In this document: positions 47,868 to 56,876 of the stretch, piece after piece | Numbering within the stretch: the stretch's first letter is position 1 | Layout: each line of letters begins with the position of its first letter | From: Hymenobacter piscis | GTDB lineage: Bacteria > Bacteroidota > Bacteroidia > Cytophagales > Hymenobacteraceae | Reading direction: 5' to 3' | Length of the DNA stretch: 64,000 nucleotides | Assembly: GCF_018760735.1 (NCBI RefSeq) | Contig: NZ_JAHHZN010000020.1 | Span: forward strand, 1 to 64,000 | Made by a program: the position numbers and the translations under genes | Notes under the pieces: generated by a model | Told to the model about the DNA's origin: nothing | The model's input: only the letters and a program-made list of their open reading frames with translations | The model's database searches: none

Positions 47868-48920
47868 ATGCATCCGTTCCAGTACCAGCGCACCGAAACC
47901 GCCGACCAGGCGGTAGCCGCCGTGGCCCAAGACCCTGCCGGCACCTTCATTGCCGGCGGCACCTCCCACGTAGACCTGATGAAGGAAGGTGTGCTCCACC
48001 CCAGCTTGCTGGTTGACGTCTCGGGACTGCCCTTTAAGCAGATTACCGCCCATGAGGGTGGGGTGCGCATCGGTGCGGGCGTCTCCAACACCGCGGCCGC
48101 CACCTCCGCCGACATCCGGCAACGCTACCCGGCCGTGAGCGAGGCCCTGCTGGCGGGAGCTTCCACGCAGATTCGCAACATGGCCTCCATGGGCGGCAAC
48201 CCGCTGCAGCGCACGCGCTGCCCGTATTTCCGCGACCCCACCCAGGCCTGCAACAAGCGGGAACCGGGCAGCGGCTGCGCGGCCATCGGCGGCTACAACC
48301 ACGTACACGCCCTGTTTGGAGCCTCGGCGGCCTGCGTGGCCACCCACCCCAGCGACCTGGCCGTGGCCTTGTCCGCGCTCGACGCCCGCGTGCAGACCCT
48401 GGGCCCGGACGGCCCCCGCACCATTGCGTTTCCCGACCTGCACCGCCTGCCCGGCGACCAGCCCCACCGGGATACGGTGCTCGCGCACGGCGAGCTGATT
48501 ACCAGCATCGATCTGCCGGCTTTCAGCGGCCGCTCCCACTACCTGAAAGTGCGGGAGCGGGCCTCTTACGCGTATGCGCTGGTTTCGTGCGCCGTGGCCC
48601 TGGAAATGAACGGCAGCACGATTGGCCGGGCGCGGGTGGCGCTGGGGGCCGTCGCCTCCAAGCCCTGGCGGGTCACGGCCGCCGAAGCCCTGCTCGCGGG
48701 CCAGGTGCCGACTGAGCCGCTGTTCCGGGCCGCGGCCGACGCCGCTTTTGCCGACGCCAGGCCCCTGGAGCACAACGCCTATAAAATTCCCATGGGCCGT
48801 AACCTGATGGTGCGCGCCCTGCTGGAAACCAATGGCCTGCAGCCCCTGCAGGGACCCGCCGGCACGGCCTTCGCGGCCAGTGTGGGCGGCGTGGCCGGCC
48901 AGTTCGCCGTGCCCCGTTAA
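47868..48920 (+). CDS. Molybdoenzyme FAD subunit (PaoB-like, with Fe-S cysteines)
   Basis: This 350-residue subunit binds FAD through TFIAGGTSHVDLMKEGV and QIRNMASMGGNPLQRTR. The insertion CPYFRDPTQACNKREPGSGC near residues 118-137 carries the cysteines that bind the extra [4Fe-4S] cluster in E. coli PaoB and 4-hydroxybenzoyl-CoA reductase-type subunits. The C-terminal CO-dehydrogenase-like domain follows (RARVALGAVASKPWRVTAAEALLAG). It transfers electrons to the final acceptor. ATG 47868; 30 bp to the next gene. No separate XdhC/PaoD maturation factor is seen in the window. Confidence 0.9.
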   Translation: MHPFQYQRTETADQAVAAVAQDPAGTFIAGGTSHVDLMKEGVLHPSLLVDVSGLPFKQITAHEGGVRIGAGVSNTAAATSADIRQRYPAVSEALLAGASTQIRNMASMGGNPLQRTRCPYFRDPTQACNKREPGSGCAAIGGYNHVHALFGASAACVATHPSDLAVALSALDARVQTLGPDGPRTIAFPDLHRLPGDQPHRDTVLAHGELITSIDLPAFSGRSHYLKVRERASYAYALVSCAVALEMNGSTIGRARVALGAVASKPWRVTAAEALLAGQVPTEPLFRAAADAAFADARPLEHNAYKIPMGRNLMVRALLETNGLQPLQGPAGTAFAASVGGVAGQFAVPR

Positions 48921-48950
48921 CCTGTTCCCTTCTTAGCCTAACTCCCCGCA

Positions 48951-51200
48951 ATGCCAGCCACCGGAAAATCCCTCGACCGCGTAGACGGACGCCTCAAAGT
49001 CACCGGCGCGGCGCGCTATACCGCCGAGTGGGAAGTGCCCGGCCTGGTGTACGGGGCCGTGGTAGACAGCGCCCAGGCCCGTGGCACAGTGCAAAGCATC
49101 GACGTGGCGGCCGCCCGCCAGGCCCCCGGGGTGCTGGCCGTGCTCACCCACGATAACGCCCCCCGCCTGCAGCCCATTCCCGAGAAAATCGGCGGCACCC
49201 TGTTTCGGGGCGAAGGCGGCATTACCGAAACCAGCCAGCCCCTGCAAAGCGCTGCCATCGAGTACGCCGGTCAGCCCCTGGCCGTGGTGGTGGCCGACAC
49301 CCACGAGCGGGCCCGGTACGCGGCCTCGCTGGTGCGCGTGAGCTACGCCGGGCAGGAGCCCGACCTGGCCATGGCCGCGGCGAGCCGCAAAACCCTGCCC
49401 GAAACGTTTCTGGGCAACAACGAGGAAAAGCTGCAGGTGACCGTCGGCGACCCCACCGGTGCCCTGGCTGCCGCCCCCGTGAAGCTGGAGCGGGTTTACG
49501 AGTCGGCCATCACCCACCACAACCCCATCGAGACGCTGGCTTCCATCGCCCGCTGGGAAAAGCGCAACGGCGCCGATTTCCTCACCCTCTACGACACCAC
49601 CCGCGGCCTGGAAATCCTGCAGGAAATCATGGCCACGTCCCTGGGCCTGCCCAAGGAAAGCGTGCACGTCATCTGCCCCTTTGTGGGCGGCGCGTTCGGA
49701 GCCAAGGGCTGGCTCTACGCCCCCGCCCTGCTCACGGCCATGGCCGCGCGGGTGGTCGGGCGGCCGGTAAAAATCGAGTGGCGGCGCCAGGACATGTTCG
49801 CCGTGGCCGGGCATCGTCCCGCCACCCGCCAAACCCTGTCGCTGGGCGCCACGCGGGCCGGCAACATCACCGCCCTGCGCCACGACACGCTGACGCACTC
49901 TTCCCAGTCCAGCGGCTATACCGAGCCCTGCGCCCGGGTGTCGCGGATGATGTACGCCGTGCCCAACCTGGGCTTTGCCCACCAGCTGGCCCACCTGCAC
50001 CTGCCCTCGCCCTGCCCCATGCGCGGGCCGGGCGAAACCGTGGGCGGCTGGGCGCTGGAGTGTGCCATCGACGAGCTGGCTACCGAGCTGAACCTGGACC
50101 CGGTGGAGCTGCGCCTGCGCAACTACGCCGACAAGAATCCGGAAACGGGCAAGCCCTGGAGCAGCAAGCACCTGCGCGAGTGCTACGCCCGGGGCCGCAA
50201 ACTCATCGGCTGGGATGAGCGCAACCCCAGGCCGCGCTCCATGCGCGAAGGCAGCCAGCTTGTGGGCTACGGCATGGCCACCACCATGTACCCGGCCGGC
50301 CGGAAGGAGGCCCAGGCCCGGGCAACTATTTTCGCCGACGGCCGGGCCCTGGTGCAGAGCGCCACCCACGAGCTGGGCAACGGCGCCTACACCATCTTTC
50401 GCCAAATCAGCGCCGACGCGCTGGCCCTGCCCGTGGATCGGGTGCGGTTTGAGCTGGGAGATTCCGCCCTGCCGCCGGCGCCCACGTCGGGAGGCTCCAC
50501 CACCACGGCCACCGTGGGTCCGGCGGCGCAGGCCGCCGCCCGGGCGGTGCTGGCAGCGCTCATAAGCCTGGCTGTACGAGACGCGCAATCACCCTTGTTC
50601 GGCGCGACGGCCGAGGCGATTGACGCCCGGGAAGGGCGCCTGGTGCTGAAAGCCCAGCCTGGTACCGGGGAAGAGTACGGCGCGATTCTGCGCCGGGCCA
50701 GGCTGCCCTCCATCGTGGCCACCGATGGGGCCAAGCCGGGGGAAGAGCGCGACAAGTACTCGTTCTATTCATTCGGGGCCGTGTTTGCCCAGGTGCGGGT
50801 CGACGAAGCCAGCGGCTCGATTCGCGTGGCCCGGCTGTGCGGGGTCTACGATGTGGGCCGGCTGATGAACCCCAAAACGGCGCACTCCCAGATCATCGGC
50901 GGCATGGCCATGGGCGTGGGCGCCACGCTGATGGAGGCGACGCACTACGACGCGCGCAACGGCCGCGCCGTGGTGCGCAACCTGGCCGATTACCACGTGC
51001 CCAGCATGGCCGACACGCCCGACATGCAGGTGGAGTGGCTCAACATTCCCGACCCCCATATCAGCGAGTTGGGCGCGCGCGGCATCGGCGAGATTGGGTG
51101 CGTGGGCACCGCCGCGGCCATCACCAACGCCGTGTTTCACGCCACGGGCCAGCGCCTCCGTTCCCTGCCACTGACGCCGGACAAGTTGATGCGGACGTGA
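48951..51200 (+). CDS. Molybdoenzyme molybdopterin-binding subunit (PaoC-like)
   Basis: This 749-residue large subunit contains the N-terminal aldehyde oxidase/xanthine dehydrogenase a/b hammerhead (DRVDGRLKVTGAARYTAEWEVPGLVYGAVV) and the Mo-cofactor domain: CPFVGGAFGAKGW, CPMRGPGETVGGWALECAIDELA, SGGSTTTATVGPAAQAAARAVL and the catalytic glutamate region GARGIGEIGCVGTAAAITNAV near 707-727. It binds the molybdopterin cytosine dinucleotide cofactor and oxidises aldehydes or aromatic heterocycles by hydroxylation; the substrate is unknown. It probably works in the periplasm as a heterotrimer with the two preceding gene products. Confidence 0.92.
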   Translation: MPATGKSLDRVDGRLKVTGAARYTAEWEVPGLVYGAVVDSAQARGTVQSIDVAAARQAPGVLAVLTHDNAPRLQPIPEKIGGTLFRGEGGITETSQPLQSAAIEYAGQPLAVVVADTHERARYAASLVRVSYAGQEPDLAMAAASRKTLPETFLGNNEEKLQVTVGDPTGALAAAPVKLERVYESAITHHNPIETLASIARWEKRNGADFLTLYDTTRGLEILQEIMATSLGLPKESVHVICPFVGGAFGAKGWLYAPALLTAMAARVVGRPVKIEWRRQDMFAVAGHRPATRQTLSLGATRAGNITALRHDTLTHSSQSSGYTEPCARVSRMMYAVPNLGFAHQLAHLHLPSPCPMRGPGETVGGWALECAIDELATELNLDPVELRLRNYADKNPETGKPWSSKHLRECYARGRKLIGWDERNPRPRSMREGSQLVGYGMATTMYPAGRKEAQARATIFADGRALVQSATHELGNGAYTIFRQISADALALPVDRVRFELGDSALPPAPTSGGSTTTATVGPAAQAAARAVLAALISLAVRDAQSPLFGATAEAIDAREGRLVLKAQPGTGEEYGAILRRARLPSIVATDGAKPGEERDKYSFYSFGAVFAQVRVDEASGSIRVARLCGVYDVGRLMNPKTAHSQIIGGMAMGVGATLMEATHYDARNGRAVVRNLADYHVPSMADTPDMQVEWLNIPDPHISELGARGIGEIGCVGTAAAITNAVFHATGQRLRSLPLTPDKLMRT

Positions 51201-51246
51201 GGAGTATTTTACGCTGAAAATCAGGCTGCACAGCACGCCGACCCGG

Positions 51247-51264
51247 GTCTTGTCCGGAAACAGG
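51247..51264. repeat. Orphan end of the IS3-family element found at 60794-62262
   Basis: GTCTTGTCCGGAAACAGG is identical over 18 bases to the right end of the IS3-family element at 62244-62261 (reverse complement). Only this end is present here, which suggests a former insertion or a recombination junction. Confidence 0.6.
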
Positions 51265-51348
51265 TAGAGAGTTTGTCAGCTCGAAAACCGTCCGGAAGCG
51301 TTTACGTCGCACGCCCCCGGTTCGACCCACGGGCTGCGCTGCGCGCCG

Positions 51349-51868
51349 AACCGGCGGCTGAATCAGCTCAAATCCACTCCGGCCAACCGCGTCCGGGGCA
51401 GCCGGAGCCTCTGCGCTACCTGCCACTGGCCAACGGCGATTAGGCCTTCCCGTGCGCTTTTCAGGACCTGGCCAGCAGGTAAGTGCTGGGCCTGTTGGTC
51501 GCAGCCGCCCACCTCGGGCCTCGTCATCCACTCCGACCGGGGAGGGCGGTACTGCGGCAACACCTACCACAGGCTGCTGCATTGCCACCGGGCGCTGCGC
51601 TCACAGAGCCGCCGGGGCAACGGCTACGATAATGCGCAGGCTGAAAACCGCATAAAGGTTTTTGTGTCCGTGGTCGCGCCTCAGAACGGAGGTGCTCGAA
51701 GTCTGCGGGCGGCCCGCTGCTGCCGACCTAACCGACGCCCAGGCCAGCGCGGCTGGCTATTTTGACTGCTACAAGCACGAGTGCCTGCACTCCGGCATCG
51801 ACTATCAGACACCGTATCCCACGCGCCAACAGCTTCTTCTATTCAGTGTCCTAAACTGCCCATCGTAA
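51349..51868 (+). pseudogene. Decayed IS3-family orfB transposase
   Basis: The frame shows NRRLNQLKSTPANRV, SGLVIHSDRGGRYCGNTYHRLL and RRGNGYDNAQAEN, characteristic of IS3-family orfB, then shifts frame near 51660 and continues as EVLEVCGRP, DAQASAAGYFDCY, HSGIDYQTPYPTRQQLL to the stop at 51868. The N-terminal half of the transposase and an intact frame are missing. Confidence 0.8.
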
Positions 51869-51881
51869 CTGGACCACCTCA
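51869..51881 (+). mobile_element. Right inverted end of the second IS3 remnant
   Basis: The terminal sequence ending GGACCACCTCA at 51881 is the inverted counterpart of TGAGGTGGTCC at 46279. Some 45 bases inside both ends also match (AGTTTAGGACACT region). The two ends point outward and frame the 46279-51881 block. Confidence 0.7.
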
Positions 51882-51913
51882 GACGAGCCAAACCAGGAAC
51901 CGAAAGTCCGACC

Positions 51914-52792
51914 TCAGAACGTGAGCGGGAGGGGAGTGGCCACGGCCGGCAGCAGGCCACACCGGGCGCAGCGGGCGGCCGAGGGCTGGCGGGCCAGCGG
52001 CAGCACCAGCACCGGCACGCGCAGGTGATAGGCCGCGGTGAGGCGGTAGCGGGGGCTGAAATAGCGGCGGGTGAGGCAGCCGTCGGTGGTGCCGAGCACC
52101 AGCAGCTGGGCCTGGCGCTGCTCGGCAAACTCACTGAAATCTTCCAGCAGGTCCTCTTCGGGCAGCAGGTGGGGCGTGGCGTCGGGCAGCAGGGCGGTGG
52201 CATGCTGCAGGGCCATTTGGGCGGCGGGCCACTCGCGGCGGTCAGCGGCGTAGAACTGCACCAGGTCGAAGCAGACGCCGCTGGCGCGGGTGAAAGCCGC
52301 CACGCGGGGCAGCCAGTGGGCCGCATCGAGGCGCGCGAAGTCGGCCGTGAAGGCCACGCGGCGGGCCAGCTCGTGGTGGCCGGGGGGCACCAGCAGCACC
52401 GGGCAGCTGACCAGCTCCGGCAACCGGGTAACTGGCTCACCGGCCGCCCGGGCGGCGGCGCAGTCCGTGAGGGTGAGGCCGGCCACCACCAGGCTTGCCC
52501 GGTAGCCCTGCACCAGCACCTGCAGGCCCTCGGGCAGGGGCTCCGAGCACAGGTGGTAATGGTAGCTGATGCGGCGGCCATTCTGGCGGGTGAGCTGCTG
52601 GTAGCGCAGACGCTCGGCCAGGGCCCTCAGGCGCTGCAGGGCGTTTTCCTGGCGTTCGGGGAGCAGGTAGGCGTCGGGCGCGGCCTGTACCAGCACCACA
52701 TCGGCCCCCAGGCGCAGGGCCAGCTTGTTGGCGTAGCGCAGGGCGTTTTCGGAGGCCGGCGTGAAGTCAATGGGAACCAGTAGGGTAGGCAT
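51914..52792 (-). CDS. Tandem universal stress protein (UspA fold)
   Basis: This 292-residue soluble protein has two UspA domains. The first is clear (TLLVPIDFTPASENALRYANKLALRLGADVVLVQA ... SCPVLLVPPG). The second is more diverged (ELARRVAFTADFARLDAAHWL ... QLLVLGTTDGCLTRRYFSP ... VPVLVLPLAR). The usual ATP-binding G-2x-G-9x-G(S/T) is not well kept in either. Two-domain Usp proteins of this kind are common in Bacteroidota and are linked to envelope or redox stress. The C-terminal CARCG pair is unusual. ATG 52792; it stands alone. Confidence 0.82.
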   Translation of the reverse strand: MPTLLVPIDFTPASENALRYANKLALRLGADVVLVQAAPDAYLLPERQENALQRLRALAERLRYQQLTRQNGRRISYHYHLCSEPLPEGLQVLVQGYRASLVVAGLTLTDCAAARAAGEPVTRLPELVSCPVLLVPPGHHELARRVAFTADFARLDAAHWLPRVAAFTRASGVCFDLVQFYAADRREWPAAQMALQHATALLPDATPHLLPEEDLLEDFSEFAEQRQAQLLVLGTTDGCLTRRYFSPRYRLTAAYHLRVPVLVLPLARQPSAARCARCGLLPAVATPLPLTF

Positions 52793-52941
52793 GGGCAGAT
52801 GAAGCTGGAAGTGAGAAGCCGGAAGCAGAAGCACGGCTCAGGGCGGCGGGGCCGGGGCAGCAGGTCGTGGCAGCAGGCTACAGCCCGGGGCCACGGCCTC
52901 CCGGCCCCGGCCTGGCCGCCGTCAGAAGGCAGACCGTAGCT

Positions 52942-53265
52942 TTAGGCGGCGGCGTATTCAACCGGCGCTGCCACTACCGGGCGGGGCAAGGCCGGCTGCG
53001 CAGCGGGGCCCGCCATCGGCGCCGAAGCCGGGGCGGTGGCCGCTTCCGGAGCGGACGTTTGCGCTTGACGGACATACCGGCGGGCCCCCGACGCCAGCGA
53101 AGCTCCCGTGACGAGCACCAGCAGCAGGACCAGGCTGGCCAGCCACCACACGGCCCAGGTAAGAATATCGGTGCCCTGCGGGCCGGACGGGGCGGACTGG
53201 GCGGCAGCGGAGAAGCCCGGGAGCAGGGCGGCGGCGAGCAGGTAAGCGGAGCGACGGGTCAGCAT
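52942..53265 (-). CDS. Small single-pass membrane protein, unknown
   Basis: This 107-residue protein has a signal peptide (AYLLAAALLPGFSAAAQSA), one TM helix (ILTWAVWWLASLVLLLVLVTG), and a Pro/Ala-rich tail of about 45 residues (TSAPEAATAPASAPMAGPA). I do not recognise the family. ATG 53265; it is divergent from the sensor kinase gene. Confidence 0.6.
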   Translation of the reverse strand: MLTRRSAYLLAAALLPGFSAAAQSAPSGPQGTDILTWAVWWLASLVLLLVLVTGASLASGARRYVRQAQTSAPEAATAPASAPMAGPAAQPALPRPVVAAPVEYAAA

Positions 53266-53523
53266 AAGAGTTAGGGGTTAACAGATGAGAAGCAAGGTTC
53301 GGAAGCGGAATGCCGGGGCCACTGGCTCATGGCGCCCGGTTTAATCGGCGGCTCGTTGCCCGCAGCGGCCGGCAGTTCGTACACGGTGCGGCACCTGGCG
53401 CCGCCGCGGGAGCCGGTCCGGCGGGTGCCGGTTCGGTCGGGAGGGGAGGACGCCGCAACAGCCAGGGACAAATGAGTGGAAGGGAACAGCCGCAAAACTA
53501 CCGTCGTCCATCCCCCGGCCCCA

Positions 53524-53581
53524 TGAGCATGCTCACCCGCGGCCGTGACCTTGGTCATGCCGGCGCCAACCGGTTACTTTG
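53524..53581 (+). promoter_or_regulatory. Palindromes and -7-like element before the sensor kinase gene
   Basis: TGAGCATGCTCA (53524-53535) is a perfect 12-bp palindrome, and TGACCTTGGTCA (53546-53557) has TGACC/GGTCA inverted arms, similar to CRP/FNR-type sites. TTACTTTG (53574-53581) resembles a Bacteroidota -7 element. The paired regulator carries a CRP-type DNA-binding domain and may bind here. The upstream part of 53266-53636 shows no gene. Confidence 0.4.
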
Positions 53582-53636
53582 CGCTCCGCCCGCGGGCCGC
53601 CGCCCGGCCTCTCCCGTCATCTACTCCCTTCCCACT

Positions 53637-55250
53637 ATGCCTTCCGCCACGTTTTCCCAGGCCCTTACGGAGGCCGCCACCACTCAGGCGCCCGGTTTTG
53701 TGGGGGTGTTCGAGGTGCGGCGCGGGCGCTTCGTGCAGGTCAACCCGGCCGGCGTGCAGCTGCTGGGCTACCCCTCCGAGCAGGCCCTGCTGGCTGATGC
53801 CCGCCCCCTGCTGCGCACGCCCACCCTGGGCCCGCCCGCCTGGACGGACCTGCTGGCCCAGGCCCGCCGCCACGGCTTCCAGGAAACCGACGTGGACGTA
53901 ACCCGCCTCGACGGGAGTACCTTCCCGGCCCGGGTGGTGCTCACACCCTTCGCCGCCGACGGCCACGACTACCTGCTGGTGCGCCTGAGCGGGCAGCAGC
54001 GCCTGCACCAGGCCGAGCAGCAGCTGGCCCAGAGCGTGCGCCGCTTCGAGGCCGTGGTGGCCAGCGCCACCATCGGCATCATTGTCTGCAACCGGGCCGG
54101 CCGCATGGTGTCGGCCAACCAGATGGCCCACCAGCAGTTCGGCTACGCGGCCGGCTCGCTGCCCGGCCGCAGCCTCGACCAGCTGGTGCCCGCGGCACCC
54201 GGCCGCCACCACGAGCAGCTGCGCCAGGGCTTCAACGCCAACCCCTCGGTGCGGGCCATGGGGGCCCACCGCGGCGAGCTGGAAGGCCAGCGCCAGGATG
54301 GCTCCGTGTTTCCGGTCGAAGTCAGCCTGAGCTATTTCTATCTCGATGAGGAGCTGTTCGTGGTATCCTACATCCTCGACATTACGGCCCAGCGCCAGGC
54401 CGACCAGGCCCTGGTGGCCGAGCGCCGGCGCGTGGAGCGCCTCAATGCCGAGCTGGAGCAGAAGGTGGCCGACCGCACCCTGGCCCTGACCCACACGCTG
54501 GCCCAGCTGGAGCAGCGCCAGCAGGAGCTGGCCCAGGCCCTGCAGGCCGAGCAGGAGCTGGGCGAGCTCAAGTCGCGCTTCGTGAGCATGGCCTCGCACG
54601 AGTTCCGCACCCCGCTCACGGTGGTGCTCACCTCAGTTGCCCTGCTCGAAAAATACTCCCTGGCCGAGCTGGAAGCCCGCCGCCCCCGCCAGCTGACCCG
54701 CATCCGCCAGGCGGTGAACCACCTCAACAGCATCCTGGAGGAGTTTCTCTCGGTGGGGCGCATCGAGGAGGGGCAGGTGCAGGCCCGGCCCGGCCGCGTG
54801 CACCTGCCCACCCTGCTGGCCGAAACCGTGGCCGACGTGCAGCCCCTGGCCCGCCCCGGCCAGCGCGTGGAACTGGCCCTCAGCGGCGACGAGCAGCTCT
54901 GGCTCGATGCCTCCCTGCTGCGTAAGGTGCTCGTCAACCTGCTTTCCAACGCCCTCAAGTACTCCGGCCCCGCGGCCGTGGTGCACCTGCGCGCCCAGGC
55001 CCGGGCCGGGCAGCTCACCATCAGCGTGCAGGACCCGGGCATCGGCATCTCCGCGGAAGACCAGCAGCACCTGTTCGGGCGGTTCTTCCGGGCCCGCAAC
55101 GCCACCAACCTGCCCGGCACCGGCCTGGGCCTCTACATCGTGGCCCGCTACCTGGAGCTGCTCGGCGGTACCATTGCCCTGCGCAGTGCGCTGGGCAATG
55201 GTACTACCATCACCTTCACCCTGCCCTATGAAAACCATCCTGCTGATTGA
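53637..55250 (+). CDS. PAS-domain sensor histidine kinase (soluble)
   Basis: This 537-residue kinase has two PAS domains (residues about 10-120 and 135-260; GRFVQVNPAGVQLLGYPSEQ, AGRMVSANQMAHQQFGYAAGSL), a coiled coil (NAELEQKVADRTLALTHTLAQLEQRQQELAQA), the phosphoacceptor helix FVSMASHEFRTPLTVVLTSVALLEK with catalytic His and the ATPase motifs N (VLVNLLSNALKYSG), G1 (VQDPGIGIS), F and G2 (GTGLGLYIV). No TM helix is seen, so the signal is cytoplasmic. ATG 53637. The regulator starts 23 bp before its stop. Confidence 0.93.
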   Translation: MPSATFSQALTEAATTQAPGFVGVFEVRRGRFVQVNPAGVQLLGYPSEQALLADARPLLRTPTLGPPAWTDLLAQARRHGFQETDVDVTRLDGSTFPARVVLTPFAADGHDYLLVRLSGQQRLHQAEQQLAQSVRRFEAVVASATIGIIVCNRAGRMVSANQMAHQQFGYAAGSLPGRSLDQLVPAAPGRHHEQLRQGFNANPSVRAMGAHRGELEGQRQDGSVFPVEVSLSYFYLDEELFVVSYILDITAQRQADQALVAERRRVERLNAELEQKVADRTLALTHTLAQLEQRQQELAQALQAEQELGELKSRFVSMASHEFRTPLTVVLTSVALLEKYSLAELEARRPRQLTRIRQAVNHLNSILEEFLSVGRIEEGQVQARPGRVHLPTLLAETVADVQPLARPGQRVELALSGDEQLWLDASLLRKVLVNLLSNALKYSGPAAVVHLRAQARAGQLTISVQDPGIGISAEDQQHLFGRFFRARNATNLPGTGLGLYIVARYLELLGGTIALRSALGNGTTITFTLPYENHPAD

Positions 55251-56286
55251 GGACCACGACGACATCCGCGAGAACACGGCCGAAATCCTGGAAATGGCCG
55301 GTTACCGGGTGCTCACGGCCGAAAACGGCAAGGCGGGCGTGGAAAAAGCCCTCGAAACCCGCCCCGACCTGGTGGTGTGCGACATCATGATGCCCGTGCT
55401 CGATGGCTACGGCGTGCTGCACATCTTCAACCAGAATCCCCGGCTGGCGGGGGTGCCCTTTATCTTCCTCACGGCCAAAACCGAACGTGCCGACCTGCGC
55501 CGGGGCATGGAGCTGGGCGCCGACGACTACCTCACCAAGCCCTTCGACGACTCGGAGCTGCTATCGGCCGTGGCCGGCCGTCTGGCCCGCTTTCAGCACC
55601 TGCGCCCCGACTACCCCGCCACCGCCGCCGGCGTGCACGACTTCCTGGCCGATGCCGGCCGCGCCGATGGCCTGGACGCGCTGGTGGCCGACCGGCGGCC
55701 CCACGTGCTGCCCCGCCGCCACATTCTCTACGCCGAAGGGGACGAGGCCACCCGCCTGTACTTCGTGCAGAGCGGCCGCGTGAAGGTGAGCAAAACCACC
55801 GCCGCCGGCAAGGAGCTGATTACGGCCCTGCTCGGCCCCGGCGAGTTTCTGGGCTACCAGGCCCTGCTGGCCGGCACCGCCCACCACGATACGGCCGTGA
55901 CCCTGGACGAAGCCGCAATCCTCTACATCCCGGCCACCGATTTCAGCCGGCTGCTGCTGCGCCACCCCGAGGTGAGCCGCCGCTTTGTGCGCCTGCTGGT
56001 GGGCCAGGTGCAGCAGCAGGCCGGGCACCGCCTCGAGCTGGCCTACAGCTCCCTGCGCCGCCGGGTGGCCGACACGCTGCTGCACCTGCACGCCCAGCAG
56101 CAGCAGCTGACCCCCGCCGACCCGCGCATCCCGCTGGGCCGCGACGACATGGCCGCCCTCATCGGCACGGCGCCCGAATCACTGAGCCGCACGCTCAGCG
56201 AGTTCCGCCAGGGTGGGATTCTGGATGTGGCGCCCGGTTACGTGCACCTGCTGCACCCCGAAAAGCTCCGCAGCAGCAACTGGTAG
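55228..56286 (+). CDS. Response regulator with CRP/FNR-type output
   Basis: This 352-residue regulator is the partner of the preceding kinase. The receiver domain (residues 1-125) has ILLIEDHDD, the phosphorylated Asp in VVCDIMMPVLDGYG near residue 52, the Thr in FLTAKTER and Lys in LTKPFDDSE. A cNMP-binding domain (about 150-265; LPRRHILYAEGDEATRLYFVQSGRVKVSK, PGEFLGYQALLAGTAHHDTAVTL) and a C-terminal CRP helix-turn-helix (LGRDDMAALIGTAPESLSRTLSEFRQGGIL) follow. A phosphorylation-controlled CRP-type regulator is unusual. The gene overlaps the kinase by 23 bp. Confidence 0.93.
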   Translation: MKTILLIEDHDDIRENTAEILEMAGYRVLTAENGKAGVEKALETRPDLVVCDIMMPVLDGYGVLHIFNQNPRLAGVPFIFLTAKTERADLRRGMELGADDYLTKPFDDSELLSAVAGRLARFQHLRPDYPATAAGVHDFLADAGRADGLDALVADRRPHVLPRRHILYAEGDEATRLYFVQSGRVKVSKTTAAGKELITALLGPGEFLGYQALLAGTAHHDTAVTLDEAAILYIPATDFSRLLLRHPEVSRRFVRLLVGQVQQQAGHRLELAYSSLRRRVADTLLHLHAQQQQLTPADPRIPLGRDDMAALIGTAPESLSRTLSEFRQGGILDVAPGYVHLLHPEKLRSSNW

Positions 56287-56352
56287 CGGCCCGTTACCGT
56301 TCGTGCGAGCGGCCCGGCTCCGCGGTGGCCGGGCCGATGGTCGTAAAACAAG

Positions 56353-56384
56353 CAGGTCTGCCCGGTAGCTAACGGGCAGACCTG
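56353..56384. terminator. Terminator after the kinase-regulator operon
   Basis: CAGGTCTGCCCG pairs with CGGGCAGACCTG (12-bp perfect stem, 8-nt loop). It is 67 bp after the regulator stop and ahead of the convergent small gene. Confidence 0.8.
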
Positions 56385-56432
56385 AAGGGAAATGGGGTGC
56401 CGCCCTGCTGGCGGGGCGGGTGCCCGGGGGGG

Positions 56433-56726
56433 CTATTTGTGGTCGCCGGCGTTGGAGCCAATCACGCCGGGCTCGCTCATGCCCCGCACGAAGCCCTGGC
56501 TATCGCGCGGCAGCATGGCCTCATCCACGTTCTGCTGCTGCTCCTCGGTCATGTAGGTATTGGTCACGGCGCTGGCATCCTGGTTTTCGGCCGCCACGGC
56601 GGCTTCGGCCTGGGCGTGGTGCAGGGTGAAAAGCGGGTCGCCTTCCTGGGGCACGTCAATCTTGTTGGGAGCCTCGTTGGTGGGGGTAGTCGATTGCTGG
56701 TTGTCTTTCTTAGGCGTATCGCTCAT
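56433..56726 (-). CDS. Hydrophilic 97-residue protein of unknown function
   Basis: The product is highly hydrophilic, with Asn, Gln and Thr-rich segments (KKDNQQSTTPTNEAPNK, VTNTYMTEEQQQNVDEAML), and has no signal peptide or membrane segment. This looks like a disordered stress-type protein of Bacteroidota. ATG 56726 (MSDTPKK) is preferred over 56732. No neighbours are co-transcribed. Confidence 0.55.
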   Translation of the reverse strand: MSDTPKKDNQQSTTPTNEAPNKIDVPQEGDPLFTLHHAQAEAAVAAENQDASAVTNTYMTEEQQQNVDEAMLPRDSQGFVRGMSEPGVIGSNAGDHK

Positions 56727-56876
56727 AAACATCAGCGGGCGGGCCGGGATGTGAACGGCGCCCGCTCTGCCTTCTTACGGCCCCCGGGCCGCCCGGGTTA
56801 AATCCGGCAGCCCGGGCATCCAGCCGATGCCCCTTAAAAACACCCCTACGCCGACTGCCGGGCCGCTGCCGGGTGG

